From the NCBI GenBank assembly GCA_022712235.1, contig JALAGW010000269.1:1-41469 (forward strand): 41,469 nucleotides of DNA, given 5' to 3'. Below the pieces are notes generated by a model. It did not search any database, was not told the DNA's origin, and saw nothing but the letters and a program-made list of their open reading frames with translations. Below, in pieces: positions 7,873 through 15,975 of this stretch. The stretch is from Brevundimonas sp. Lineage in GTDB: Bacteria; Pseudomonadota; Alphaproteobacteria; Caulobacterales; Caulobacteraceae. Position 1 is the stretch's first letter. Every line of letters starts with the position of its first letter. The position numbers were made by a program, and so were the translations under genes.

Positions 7873-8312
7873 GCAACTTCGGCAGACGGAACTCCGCCCA
7901 ACTCGCGTAGCTGCTTGAAGGCTTCGCTATAGACAGGGAAGTGCTCCTGCCATGCGGCGGCTCCCCCGAGGCGACCGATGGCGAGCAATGATGCCCGAAG
8001 CCCGGCAATGAGCAACTTGTTCTGATCCTCCAAGTCCCGGACACGGGCCTCGGCGGCGCTCAATCTTGCCGCGGTTACAAGTGGTCCAGACTTGCTTAGC
8101 TTTGAGGCGTGAACCCTCACCGCATTCTGCCGACGCCGGGCTTCTTCAACGGCATTCTTCAGCATTGAAGGCCTCGAAAGCGATGACGCAAAGGGGAAGT
8201 GACTTTGGGCCTTACGCGACACCGCGTTGAAGGTGATGGTCTCGTCGAGCAGAATCATCTCTTCGAGAATGCGGGCCAGCTCAACCTGCTTTGGATGTGG
8301 GGGCTTTTTCAT
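7740..8312 (-). CDS. TnpC/DUF6262-like accessory protein of the recombinase module
   Basis: A 190-aa protein, last in the recombinase operon; its ATG overlaps the TGA of the 774-aa recombinase (ATGA). Residues about 8-50 (ARILEEMILLDETITFNAVS and onward to RPSMLKNAVEEARRR) look like the helix-turn-helix of small proteins encoded beside tyrosine-recombinase transposases. Residues about 80-110 (AAEARVRDLEDQNKLLIAGL) form a short coiled coil. Tn554 TnpC has the same position, a similar helical nature and a helper role in transposition. The C-terminal 44 residues are encoded opposite the HTH domain of the XRE gene and look low in complexity, so they may be little constrained. It probably assists recombinase assembly or directionality; that role is inference. 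Confidence 0.65.
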   Translation of the reverse strand: MKKPPHPKQVELARILEEMILLDETITFNAVSRKAQSHFPFASSLSRPSMLKNAVEEARRRQNAVRVHASKLSKSGPLVTAARLSAAEARVRDLEDQNKLLIAGLRASLLAIGRLGGAAAWQEHFPVYSEAFKQLRELGGVPSAEVAQLPSAISSDWGCNRTQASTPKPSAKAPMLSIDKLRSDRSTEPT

Positions 8313-10633
8313 TCAGGTGGCAAATAGCGACTGTTAGAGCTAGGGAATACCTTCTCGCCAGGAGCTGCGTCCAACGCCGCATTCACTCCAGCGAGCCGTG
8401 ATTCCGCATGCTGCATCTGTGTTTGAAAATGAGGGGCGCGGCTCTCAGTTTGCCTCAGCCTATCGATATGCACCTCAAATCGGCGCTTCAACGTCTGCAA
8501 GTTGTCCTGTTCCGCTGCCGCATCGGTCCGAACCAAGTGCGAGCAGCTATTGAAACACTCGAGATGCTTCAAACACGGACTGGCAGCGAAGCTATTAAGG
8601 CAAAATCCGTAAGGTGTAATATGTAGAGATCCAGCTTCAGCATTAAGGTATTCAAATGCCGCTTCATCGCCCATGATGGTTTGAAGCTCCAGAAACCGCT
8701 TAACGACAGGGCCCTGGATCTTTCTACTGCGTATCAGATCGAATGCCTTGCGCGCTTTCGGGCCTAACATTTCGTCCGCCAGACGTGACTGTCCCGGCTC
8801 CATCTCCTCGAGGCGTTCAGATACAGACCGATGGTCATAAGTGTAGCTCTGAGCCACCGAAGTGCGATTGAAGCGCTTCGTAATGATGGTGTCAGCCACG
8901 CCCAACTTGAACATTTCAGTGGTCTGAAAATGTCGCAACGAATGAGGGTTTACTGAGAACGATCTAGCCTGCTCGCTCTTGCCGTACTTTTTGAATATGA
9001 GGCCCGGATTCTTCCCGCCCAACTGTAGCTCTAGGTCTGCTTTGTCTGCCCTTTTGACCGAAAAATACCGGTCGATATCGACAATCGCATCGTACTTTTC
9101 TTCCGCGATGATCTTTCCAGGGAGCAGAAAAAGGAAAGCGTCGCTACGCAGATCTTTCTCGCCGAACTGCACTACCCTCTCGTCTGGCAATTTAAGTTGA
9201 AGATGATCGCGTGCGTAAACTTCCATGTCGCCTGCGCGAATATAAACACCTCGTCCGTCATTCCTCTCCCTCAGAGCGAAACTAAATAGTTCTCCTCGGC
9301 TGCGTCGGAGAATCGGTCTTTGCAACGCAGCTTCCATGCGACGGAAATATTCCCGGACCTGCTTGTGTTCTCCGCTCTGGTGAACGTGGTGGTCTTGATG
9401 ATCGCGCATTTCGTTCAAAATTGCGGGATCATAGTTGGAGCGATATTTTGAGCGCAGGTCTGCTGGGATAGGCTCCTGGGACGTCTGCATAATACCAGAC
9501 ATTCGGCGATAAGCTTCAGCCCACGGGAGAAGATCGTCGTTAGACAGTCCGACAAAAAGCCGTTGTTCGGCGTGTTGGCGCTGCAACATGAGCCTTTGTG
9601 GCGCCGTTGCGCGAAGGACGGCTGCTACAGATTCTCGCACAATAGGAGCGAGCAGGCTCGGCGCGTGATGCAGAGCTTCGACGAATTCTTGTCCCGGTCC
9701 ATCCTGATGCTGCTTCTCAGCAAAATGAAGCAAGCCGGTCCCTGGCTCCGGTGGGCCGTATATGCGCGGATGGGGCGGGGTGTCATTCCTGTTCACGAGT
9801 GTTTTTTCGGGCAGGAGAATTAACTCTCCAACTCTAAATCCAGTTACAATAAGTAACCTTGCTTGATGGAATCGAATGAAATCTGAAGTGGTGCGCGGAG
9901 TTTCGCTGAACACAATCCGAACTAGTTCCGCCAAATCTTCCTGTTCAGGAAGTTTGTCCTCAAAATGACGAATGCTTAGTTTTGATCTAAGGGAGTCAGG
10001 CCTCTTCGTGTCAATCTGACGCCGCGCCACCTGAACGAGCTTGGCCTCCTGTTCTTGAACGAGCGCCTTATCCGGATAGGCGGAACAATATTGGGCCAGA
10101 GGTCGGCGTTCGGCTAACTGAAAAGCATCAAACCAGCCCGATATCATCCCCTTTAACAAGCGAGCCCACTGCCCCGAAGTGCTCGCCATGAGCCCAACAT
10201 TGTAGGCCAAACGCACCTGATCGGAGGTTATTTGCGAGGGCGATGCTGACCCTACGCAGCCAGCAAGAAGGCGGAAGGGGTTGCCTAGGTTAGAGATCCC
10301 GTTGCGGGGCTTGTTTCGCTTTACGAAAAGATCGTGCAGCAAAAGCGCCTTGTAGAGTTCGATCCAATCACGTCCCATGACGGCAGGCATAACCTCACCA
10401 GACAGCGTTTGGAGCGCCGCCGCACCCGACCCGAGAGTTCCGAATGTCGAGAGGAATGCGCGCTCTCCAGCGCCATGCTTCGCCGCAGCGCGCAAGTCCC
10501 ACCAGCTCTCGCGAGGGATGCGCCCGTCCTCCAGATCGTATGGAACCTCCCAGTCCAACTGATGATCGATTGCAATCTGCTGCGCGCGAAGGATGAAAGA
10601 GTCCAGTTCAGACGGCATGTGATGCATTAGCAC
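8309..10633 (-). CDS. Large tyrosine recombinase (774 aa) with C-terminal Cys4 cluster, TnpB-like
   Basis: Site-specific DNA strand-exchange enzyme, more than twice the length of a standard integrase. Catalytic-domain marks are R267 in VTGFRVGELILL, H564-R567-H568 in VNPHSLRHFQTTEM, and the tyrosine at 597 or 599 in SVAQSYTYDHRS. The position usually held by the last His/Trp reads FNR, so that residue may be missing. About 300 residues separate the first Arg from HSLRH, far more than the usual 100-120, so a large insertion sits inside the catalytic domain. Residues 678-697 hold C678, C687, C693 and C697 (GFC...SPC...LEC..FNSC), a probable zinc site, then a coiled-coil-like tail. It can start at GTG 10633 or ATG 10627 or 10618; all overlap the preceding gene. 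Confidence 0.82.
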   Translation of the reverse strand: MLMHHMPSELDSFILRAQQIAIDHQLDWEVPYDLEDGRIPRESWWDLRAAAKHGAGERAFLSTFGTLGSGAAALQTLSGEVMPAVMGRDWIELYKALLLHDLFVKRNKPRNGISNLGNPFRLLAGCVGSASPSQITSDQVRLAYNVGLMASTSGQWARLLKGMISGWFDAFQLAERRPLAQYCSAYPDKALVQEQEAKLVQVARRQIDTKRPDSLRSKLSIRHFEDKLPEQEDLAELVRIVFSETPRTTSDFIRFHQARLLIVTGFRVGELILLPEKTLVNRNDTPPHPRIYGPPEPGTGLLHFAEKQHQDGPGQEFVEALHHAPSLLAPIVRESVAAVLRATAPQRLMLQRQHAEQRLFVGLSNDDLLPWAEAYRRMSGIMQTSQEPIPADLRSKYRSNYDPAILNEMRDHQDHHVHQSGEHKQVREYFRRMEAALQRPILRRSRGELFSFALRERNDGRGVYIRAGDMEVYARDHLQLKLPDERVVQFGEKDLRSDAFLFLLPGKIIAEEKYDAIVDIDRYFSVKRADKADLELQLGGKNPGLIFKKYGKSEQARSFSVNPHSLRHFQTTEMFKLGVADTIITKRFNRTSVAQSYTYDHRSVSERLEEMEPGQSRLADEMLGPKARKAFDLIRSRKIQGPVVKRFLELQTIMGDEAAFEYLNAEAGSLHITPYGFCLNSFAASPCLKHLECFNSCSHLVRTDAAAEQDNLQTLKRRFEVHIDRLRQTESRAPHFQTQMQHAESRLAGVNAALDAAPGEKVFPSSNSRYLPPE

Positions 10634-12101
10634 TCGCCATCCCGACGACCTCTTCTATGGCTTCGAGCGTGACACGGAGTTGCATCATCGCCGGACTAAC
10701 GCGATCGATAAGTTGTGGTTGGTCAAATGAGCGCACGACATCCCGCATTTCGACCAGCAATGTTGCGTGCACTTCGGGCTCAGCCACAGGGAGAAACTTG
10801 TGGCAGGTATAGCAAGCTAGGACTGGGTTCCTCTGGCATGACGATTGCCCTGCTTGGCAGGCGCCGATCCCCGAAATCGGGACGCCATGAGGCATCCCTG
10901 AAACCTGCTGATCAAGTGGCCTTGAGAGAAGCTGTGCGGCCGAAATCATGTCGCCACGGGCCGCAGCAGCGACGCCTCGATATGTGGGCGAATAGCCCAA
11001 CGCCATATTCACCAGTTTGGCCTGGTTCTGAGACGCTGCAAAATACACTTGGGCGGCTGTCGTATCTGTATGCCCAAGAAAATCGCTCAGAGACTCGTGT
11101 GAAATTCCAGCGTCGACAAGGCGTTGAGCACTGGTGTGTCGAAGGGTCTGGCTTGAGTAACTGGCCCCTGTGATTTCAAGCAATGCGTCGGCGATCAAAG
11201 TGCCGATTCGCTCTGGTGCTACGCCAAAGAACTTGGCCTCATCAGCCGGACGGCAGGCAATCCATCGCCGGAGGATCGGTACCCAACTCGGCTGCATTCG
11301 CCGCGTCACCAACCTACCGACTTTCTGACCGCGCTGCTTCAGCAGCTCGACACGTATATGCAACGCGTCGTCGCTGTGAAAAGTAAAGTCAGACATCTCG
11401 AGCGATGCAATTTGAGTGCGCCGAAGACCGAACTGGAATGACAGGGCCAAAATGGCCGCAACCCGAATTCGATCTGAGTCCGCATTGTCTAGGTTACGAA
11501 CCGTTTGGTCGATAAATTCTACTATCTGGCTTTGCGAAGCGGTGGGAAGAAAACTCGAGGCGTCTCGCACGCCCGCATATTTATCTAGATCGTGTCCAGG
11601 AAGCGCGCGAACAAAATCCAAATCGGCGGGATGCCAACGTCCAATTTCCCAAGCACACGCGAAACGTATCGCAGATCTTATCGCAACAGCGTCATGCCTA
11701 GATAGTTGATCTCGGAACTGGTCGATCCAGAGTTTTTGAAACTCGTTAGGGGTCGAAGTCGCAATCGCAAACACTATCGCGTGAAGCTTTCCTTCATCGC
11801 GCAAAGCTATATAGCGATGACCGTAGTTCATTACGGTTGCAACCGAACCTTCAGTTAACCTGTCAGCTAAATGCGCCCGGATAAACTGATCGATCCATGG
11901 GTGATCAAAGCTCAATCTGAGGTTTCTAATACCTCCATTAATGTGCAGTGACCACTCGCTCAGAGCGGGCTGCTTAAGCGTCACATCTTTGCGGCCGTAA
12001 CGATCCCTGTACCTGACCAGGGGCGGCATGGCCGGCAAAGCAGGGAGGGGAGGGGGCTGTTGATCGAGCGGAAAAAGTGAATACTGCACCACTAGCTCCA
12101 C
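10608..12101 (-). CDS. Tyrosine recombinase (497 aa) with C-terminal Cys4 extension
   Basis: Middle member of the recombinase trio. It begins at GTG 12101, inside the end of the 392-aa gene. The N-terminal half contains a SAM-like core-binding region (SVATVMNYGHRYIALRDEGK). Catalytic marks are R227 in SFQFGLRRTQIASLE, R321-H322 in SSQTLRHTSAQRLVD, H344 in DFLGHTDTT and nucleophile Y353 in AQVYFAAS. The first His of the HxxR box is replaced by Gln318, a known tolerated variation but worth noting. A tail of about 130 residues after the tyrosine holds C415, C422, C430 and C433 (GAC...SSC...LACYTC), a likely zinc-binding knot. A standard integrase ends soon after the tyrosine, so this tail is an added module, perhaps for contact with its partners. 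Confidence 0.85.
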   Translation of the reverse strand: MELVVQYSLFPLDQQPPPLPALPAMPPLVRYRDRYGRKDVTLKQPALSEWSLHINGGIRNLRLSFDHPWIDQFIRAHLADRLTEGSVATVMNYGHRYIALRDEGKLHAIVFAIATSTPNEFQKLWIDQFRDQLSRHDAVAIRSAIRFACAWEIGRWHPADLDFVRALPGHDLDKYAGVRDASSFLPTASQSQIVEFIDQTVRNLDNADSDRIRVAAILALSFQFGLRRTQIASLEMSDFTFHSDDALHIRVELLKQRGQKVGRLVTRRMQPSWVPILRRWIACRPADEAKFFGVAPERIGTLIADALLEITGASYSSQTLRHTSAQRLVDAGISHESLSDFLGHTDTTAAQVYFAASQNQAKLVNMALGYSPTYRGVAAAARGDMISAAQLLSRPLDQQVSGMPHGVPISGIGACQAGQSSCQRNPVLACYTCHKFLPVAEPEVHATLLVEMRDVVRSFDQPQLIDRVSPAMMQLRVTLEAIEEVVGMASANASHAV

Positions 12102-13270
12102 ACTCCGCTTCGCAACGCTGCCAGAGTGTCATCGAAACTTTCGTTCCACATCTTTGCGTAGCGTGGCTCGAAGAATGCGCGAGCATAGTGAAATGGCATT
12201 TCTGAACCTGGAGCCCACCCCATAAAGGGGCGAATCCTGCGCCCTATTTCCTCAAACTCCATCCCGCTATCCGAAAATCGTTGATACCTGACTACAGCTG
12301 CTGTGTGTCGAAGCGAGTGGGGCGAGAGTTGGTCATTAGCTCGCGCGGCCAAGGCATTGCGCGCCTGAGCAGAAAGACTCCGTTTGATCTTCAGGAATAT
12401 CTCATTGAGAGACTGCTTGGATATCGGAGCCCCTTCCTGCGAAGAGAATAGGTACCCGTGCGCCGGGTCACCGCGATAATGAACGATATAGTTGTCAATC
12501 GCGGCTGTAAGTGCTCTCGACAGCGGCAGGTCGCGGCTTGCCCAATGGTTCTTCAGTTGTGGTGAACTGGATCGCCGATCTTCGTACTCTGGCGGGCGAA
12601 TACTGACCCAAAAGACCTGTTCCCCCGTGCGAAAATCGAACTCATTCTGAAGGCTATCGGGTGTAAGAAGAAGCAATTCACTGCGACGCAAGCCAAGCTG
12701 GAATAGCATTAGGGCTATGGCATAGTTCCGCCACCGATTTGTCTCGGTGCGAAACGGATTTCTCTCGCTGTCGGGATTCACTATGTCAAACACATCTTCC
12801 AAGACAATGGCAGGCAAGGATTTTACTTGGAGCGATGCGGTCGCTGCTTTTGGCTGGGCGCGTAGCTGCGAATAGGAGCGCTGAAGACGCTGCAGGTCCT
12901 TCGATAGATCTCGAGGATCGGCCCCGTTAATCATGCTCAGGACACCGAACACGAAGCGCCTTTGGAGCGCCCATCGCTTCTCCGGTACCGCTCGAGACTG
13001 ATGACCTATCAAGGCAGACGAGAGTACGCGTTGGATAGCGCTAAGATCCGCAGCAACCAGCGCTTGATCGAGGTCGACTGGCGGGATCAGGCGTTCGGCA
13101 TCATGATAGAGCTGGGATATAGCTAAGGCATGTTTTTCGCGCGTTGCGATGGCCTGGTGGGCGTTGAGAAAATCAAGCCATATCGTTGCAGCATAGCGAG
13201 GTAGTCCGAGCGCATCGGTGCATACCGGACCGCGCAAGGATGCTGGGATCAAACTCATACGCAAAAACAC
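12092..13270 (-). CDS. Tyrosine recombinase (392 aa), first gene of the recombinase operon
   Basis: Phage-integrase-fold recombinase of ordinary size. Catalytic marks are R195/R196 in MLFQLGLRRSELLLLTP, H318-R321-H322 in LSPHSLRHTAAVVRY, W352 in FMGWAPG and nucleophile Y362 in PFHYARAFFEP. It therefore keeps a full R-H-R-(H/W)-Y set and is the likeliest of the three to be catalytically complete. It is transcribed first and its stop lies inside the start of the 497-aa gene. The longest frame begins at GTG 13270; ATG 13258 is an equally possible start because neither has a clear ribosome site. By position and size it corresponds to TnpA of Tn554-like elements. Upstream lies a palindrome and repeats that may be its binding or crossover sites. 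Confidence 0.88.
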   Translation of the reverse strand: MFLRMSLIPASLRGPVCTDALGLPRYAATIWLDFLNAHQAIATREKHALAISQLYHDAERLIPPVDLDQALVAADLSAIQRVLSSALIGHQSRAVPEKRWALQRRFVFGVLSMINGADPRDLSKDLQRLQRSYSQLRAQPKAATASLQVKSLPAIVLEDVFDIVNPDSERNPFRTETNRWRNYAIALMLFQLGLRRSELLLLTPDSLQNEFDFRTGEQVFWVSIRPPEYEDRRSSSPQLKNHWASRDLPLSRALTAAIDNYIVHYRGDPAHGYLFSSQEGAPISKQSLNEIFLKIKRSLSAQARNALAARANDQLSPHSLRHTAAVVRYQRFSDSGMEFEEIGRRIRPFMGWAPGSEMPFHYARAFFEPRYAKMWNESFDDTLAALRSGVWS

Positions 13271-13350
13271 ACAACCAACCGTAGCTGTAGTAGCTTCAGC
13301 AGGATTAGATGGGAATGATCAAGGGCATACGTGTCGAATGGAGCCCGCCC

Positions 13351-13396
13351 AAACCCAAGCTGCTGCGCTGTTTGAATGGCTGCGCAGCTTGGGCTT
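13351..13396. repeat. Near-perfect 12-bp inverted repeat upstream of the recombinase operon
   Basis: AAACCCAAGCTG at 13351-13362 pairs with CAGCTTGGGCTT at 13385-13396 (11 of 12 positions), with a 22-base loop that contains further CTGCGC/GCGCAG symmetry. It lies 80-125 bases upstream of the first recombinase start. It could be a recombinase binding site, part of the attachment site, or an operator. Confidence 0.6.
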
Positions 13397-13422
13397 GAGC
13401 TCGTGTTGCAACGGAAACGAAC

Positions 13423-13469
13423 TTGGTCGGCCTTCGCATAATATATCTTAGGCGATAATTGGGTCGGCC
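13423..13469 (+). repeat. Pair of direct repeats TTGG(G)TCGGCC at the island's right edge
   Basis: TTGGTCGGCC at 13423-13432 and TTGGGTCGGCC at 13459-13469 are spaced by about 36 bases and flank an AT-rich box. A related AGCCGAC followed by GTTCG occurs in inverted orientation on the left side near 6241-6259, but the match is poor. They may be arm-type or end sites of the element. Confidence 0.4.
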
Positions 13470-13503
13470 AGGCTTCTTGGTCGCTGCGATCGACAATCTG
13501 ATC

Positions 13504-13546
13504 TCGCCCCTCCCCCTGGGATAAAGCCTCCTGGTGGGAGGGGCGA
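13504..13546 (-). terminator. GC-rich stem-loop after the TonB receptor gene
   Basis: TCGCCCCTCCC (13504-13514) pairs perfectly with GGGAGGGGCGA (13536-13546), giving an 11-bp stem with a 21-base loop. It lies about 24 bases past the receptor's stop. No clear U tract follows on either strand, so it may be a weak or factor-assisted terminator. Confidence 0.5.
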
Positions 13547-13569
13547 TGCTTTGGATGAAGAACCCGAGG

Positions 13570-15777
13570 CTAGAACCTTGCTGTCACGCTCAGCGTCACG
13601 GTGCGCGGCGCGCCATAGAAACCGATGACGGAATCTCCGGTGATGGCGCCTGGGAAGTTGTAGCCGCCGGCGCGATAGCGCTCGTCCGACAGGTTGCGCC
13701 CCGCCAGGCTGACTCGATAGCGGCTGTCCGGCGCGGTCCACATGAGCGTGGCGTCATATAGCCAGTAGGCGCCCTGATCGAGCAGCGGGATCGGCGTCTC
13801 GAACATCTGGGTCGCCCCGCGATACGAGGCCATCGGCGTGAAGATGAGCGAGCCGCGATCACCCAGATCGACGCTGTAAGGCAGCGCGATATTGGCGGTC
13901 CAGTCCGGCGTGTTCTGGAAGTGACGTTCGTCCGCCATGTTTTCCCGCAGACCGGTCAGCGGGTTGAAGGTGACGAAGTCGTTGAACTTGGCGTCGAGGT
14001 AACCCAGCGTCAGACGCGGAATGAAGCTGTCGGTGATCCGCGCGCTGGCCTCCAGCTCCCAGCCCCAGATCTCGCTGGAACCGGCGTTGTCGACGAAGCT
14101 GACGACCGAGGTCGGCGGGATGAAGAACTGCGACGTGATCTGCTGGTCGGTGTATTCCGACTTGAAAAGGGCCGTGGCGAAGTTGATCCGGCGGTCCAGC
14201 AGCGAGCCCTTCAGCCCGATTTCATAGGTATCGACCAGTTCCGGCTGATAGCCATTGACCGTCTCGGGATAGAGGCTGGCGTCGCCGCGCATGTCGAAGC
14301 CGCCCGACTTGAAGCCGCGCCCGTAGGAGGCGTAACCCGTCAGTTCAGGCGTGAACTTGTAGCTGGCGCTGATCCGCGGCGTGAACTCCGAATAGTCGTC
14401 CGAGTTGGTGTAGTCGGTCAGGGGCGCGCCCAACGGAACGGCTGCGGCGTTGCCGAAGAAGGGACTCTTGATGCCCAGATAGTTCTGGCGCAGTTGATCG
14501 ACGCTCTTCTTGTCCTTGGTCCAGCGACCGCCGACCGACAGCGACAGCTGGTCCGTCAGATCGTAGCTGAAGTCGGCAAAGACCGCGAAGCTCTCGGTGT
14601 CGACCTTGCCGCCGGTGAAGGTGGTCAGATTGGCCAGACCGACGACGGTGTCGAAGGCGCCTTCCGCCGAGGCGTCCATGTAGAAGACGCCCGCCACCCC
14701 CTGCCAGCGCTCGCCCTCGAACAGGACCTGGAACTCCTGAGTGAACTGGCTGTCGGCGTAGTAGCCGGGAATGTCGAGGATGGGTTGCGGCAGGCCGTCG
14801 AAGTCGATGCCGTCGCCCTTGGTGTCGCCGTCGCGCCAGGCCGTGACCGACTTCAGCGTCACGGCGTCGTTGACGTTCCACTCGCCGGTGAAGGACAGGC
14901 CGCGCGTGCGCACATAGCCCTCGTCGCCGATGCCGGCGCGGGTGTCATAGATGCCGTCTGTCGTCGGCGCCTTCAGGCGATAGCCATGACGGGCGTTGGA
15001 CTCGTCCTCGGTGATGTCGCCCGCCAGGCGGAAGAATAGGTCGTCGGTCGGTGTCCATTCAACGCTGAGGCGGCCGGCGGTGACGTCCTTGTTGTAGTGC
15101 TCGGCGCCCGGGGTCAGGTTCGTGCCGTAACCGTCGCGGGTATAGCGCGCTACCGCCCCGCCGATACGCAGGGTGGCGGTCAGCGGGGTCGACCCCGAGG
15201 CGATGAGATCGACCTGATTATAGCTGCCATAGGCGCCCTTCAGGGTCAGCTCCGGGTCCTGACCCAGGCGCTTGGTGACGTATTTGATCGCCCCGCCGAT
15301 GGTGTTGCGGCCATAGAGGGTGCCTTGCGGCCCGCGCAGGACTTCCAGCCGCTCGATGTCGAAGATGTCGAGCACCGCGCCCTGCGGACGAGCCACATAA
15401 ACGTCGTCGACATAGAGGCCAACGCCCGGCTCGAAGCCCCACAGCGGGTCTTGCTGGCCCACGCCGCGGATGAAGCTGGTCAGGGTCGAGTTGGTGCCGC
15501 GCGCGATCTGGACCGTGGCGTTCGGCGTCTGCTGCTGCAAGGTGGTGATGTCGGCGGCGCCGGTCTGTTCCAGGCGCTCGCTGCTGACGGCGGTGACGGC
15601 CACCGGCACGTCCTTCAGGCTCTCTTCGCGGCGGCGGGCGGTGACGACGATGTCGTCGACGCTGGAGGCCTGCTCGGTGTCCGTCGCCTGCTGGGCCAGG
15701 GTCGGCGCCGCGCAGAGCGAGGCCGTGATGAAGACGCTGGTCATCAGCGCCAGACGCAACTGTCCTGTCGTTCGCAT
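13570..15777 (-). CDS. TonB-dependent outer-membrane receptor
   Basis: A 735-aa outer-membrane active transporter powered by TonB-ExbBD. It has a signal peptide (residues 1-28, ending SLCAAPTLAQQA) and a TonB-box-like DDIVVTARRREES. The plug domain includes VLRGPQGTLYGRNTIGGAI, the family hallmark. A 22-strand barrel follows, with TonB-dependent C-terminal signatures (GLKGSLLDRRINFATALFKS, then YEIG just before). The protein ends with aromatic Phe (VTARF), as barrel proteins do. It is divergent from a type-B carboxylesterase gene and shares with it an upstream region holding two TetR-type palindromes. The substrate is probably an organic ester or an ester-bearing natural product handled by that esterase, rather than a siderophore; this is inference from context. 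Confidence 0.93.
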   Translation of the reverse strand: MRTTGQLRLALMTSVFITASLCAAPTLAQQATDTEQASSVDDIVVTARRREESLKDVPVAVTAVSSERLEQTGAADITTLQQQTPNATVQIARGTNSTLTSFIRGVGQQDPLWGFEPGVGLYVDDVYVARPQGAVLDIFDIERLEVLRGPQGTLYGRNTIGGAIKYVTKRLGQDPELTLKGAYGSYNQVDLIASGSTPLTATLRIGGAVARYTRDGYGTNLTPGAEHYNKDVTAGRLSVEWTPTDDLFFRLAGDITEDESNARHGYRLKAPTTDGIYDTRAGIGDEGYVRTRGLSFTGEWNVNDAVTLKSVTAWRDGDTKGDGIDFDGLPQPILDIPGYYADSQFTQEFQVLFEGERWQGVAGVFYMDASAEGAFDTVVGLANLTTFTGGKVDTESFAVFADFSYDLTDQLSLSVGGRWTKDKKSVDQLRQNYLGIKSPFFGNAAAVPLGAPLTDYTNSDDYSEFTPRISASYKFTPELTGYASYGRGFKSGGFDMRGDASLYPETVNGYQPELVDTYEIGLKGSLLDRRINFATALFKSEYTDQQITSQFFIPPTSVVSFVDNAGSSEIWGWELEASARITDSFIPRLTLGYLDAKFNDFVTFNPLTGLRENMADERHFQNTPDWTANIALPYSVDLGDRGSLIFTPMASYRGATQMFETPIPLLDQGAYWLYDATLMWTAPDSRYRVSLAGRNLSDERYRAGGYNFPGAITGDSVIGFYGAPRTVTLSVTARF

Positions 15778-15867
15778 TCTCGTTTCCTCTCCAGGCGCGG
15801 TCGTTTGGTCGCCGCTGATCTGTGTTGGGCCGACGGTGATCCGCGAACAGCCCCGCTGTCAACATCA

Positions 15868-15887
15868 TTCATTCCTGCATGAATGAA
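15868..15887. promoter_or_regulatory. Putative TetR operator 1
   Basis: A 20-base palindrome, TTCATTC (15868-15874), spacer CTGCAT, GAATGAA (15881-15887), with a TGCA centre and only one mismatched pair. It lies about 90 bases upstream of the receptor start and resembles the second palindrome 54 bases away (centre to centre). The TetR encoded behind the esterase is the obvious candidate to bind it. Confidence 0.7.
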
Positions 15888-15922
15888 ACTTCATCGAACG
15901 GCTCGACAGCCTAGCGAGCATT

Positions 15923-15940
15923 GTTCATTCTGAAATGAAC
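15923..15940. promoter_or_regulatory. Putative TetR operator 2
   Basis: A perfect palindrome, GTTCATT (15923-15929), spacer CTGA, AATGAAC (15934-15940). It shares the TTCATT/AATGAA arms of operator 1. It lies about 36 bases upstream of the esterase ATG, where bound repressor would block that promoter. Confidence 0.7.
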
Positions 15941-15975
15941 GAGCGCGACGAAGATTGCGCCCCGAGGGACGGAAC

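Larger units (their letters stand above)
6471..13469. mobile_element. Putative integrative element with a tyrosine recombinase trio (limits approximate)
   Basis: The stretch is visibly AT-richer than the chromosome around it and interrupts runs of high-GC genes. On the minus strand it carries recombinases of 392, 497 and 774 aa plus a 190-aa TnpC/DUF6262-like protein, each start overlapping the previous stop. Beyond these lie a plus-strand XRE regulator and a divergent pair of minus-strand cargo genes. The layout resembles Tn554 (small recombinase, large recombinase, small helper) with an extra recombinase inserted, and shares the overlapping trio design of RIT elements. The limits given run from the outermost cargo stop to the right-hand GGTCGGCC repeats. 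True att sites were not identified. The metal operon to the left has its own promoter side facing the element. Confidence 0.75.
13271..13503. other. Noncoding right flank of the recombinase island
   Basis: No convincing gene is seen between the recombinase operon and the TonB receptor (total gap about 299 bases). It holds the inverted repeat at 13351-13396, two GGTCGGCC repeats, and an AT-rich box (CATAATATATCTTA, 13437-13450) after which the sequence returns to high GC. The operon's promoter and the element's right end should both lie here. Confidence 0.5.

Noticed and set aside
7740..13270. Calling the recombinases a classical RIT element
   Set aside because: RIT elements carry three recombinases of ordinary size and no TnpC-like gene; here one is 774 aa, two have Cys4 tails and a helper follows. 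I could not find matching terminal inverted repeats.
6219..13500. Direct or inverted terminal repeats bounding the island
   Set aside because: AGCCGAC...GTTCG on the left and GGCCGACC...GTTCG on the right resemble each other in inverted orientation, but need a 4-base gap and have too few matching bases.
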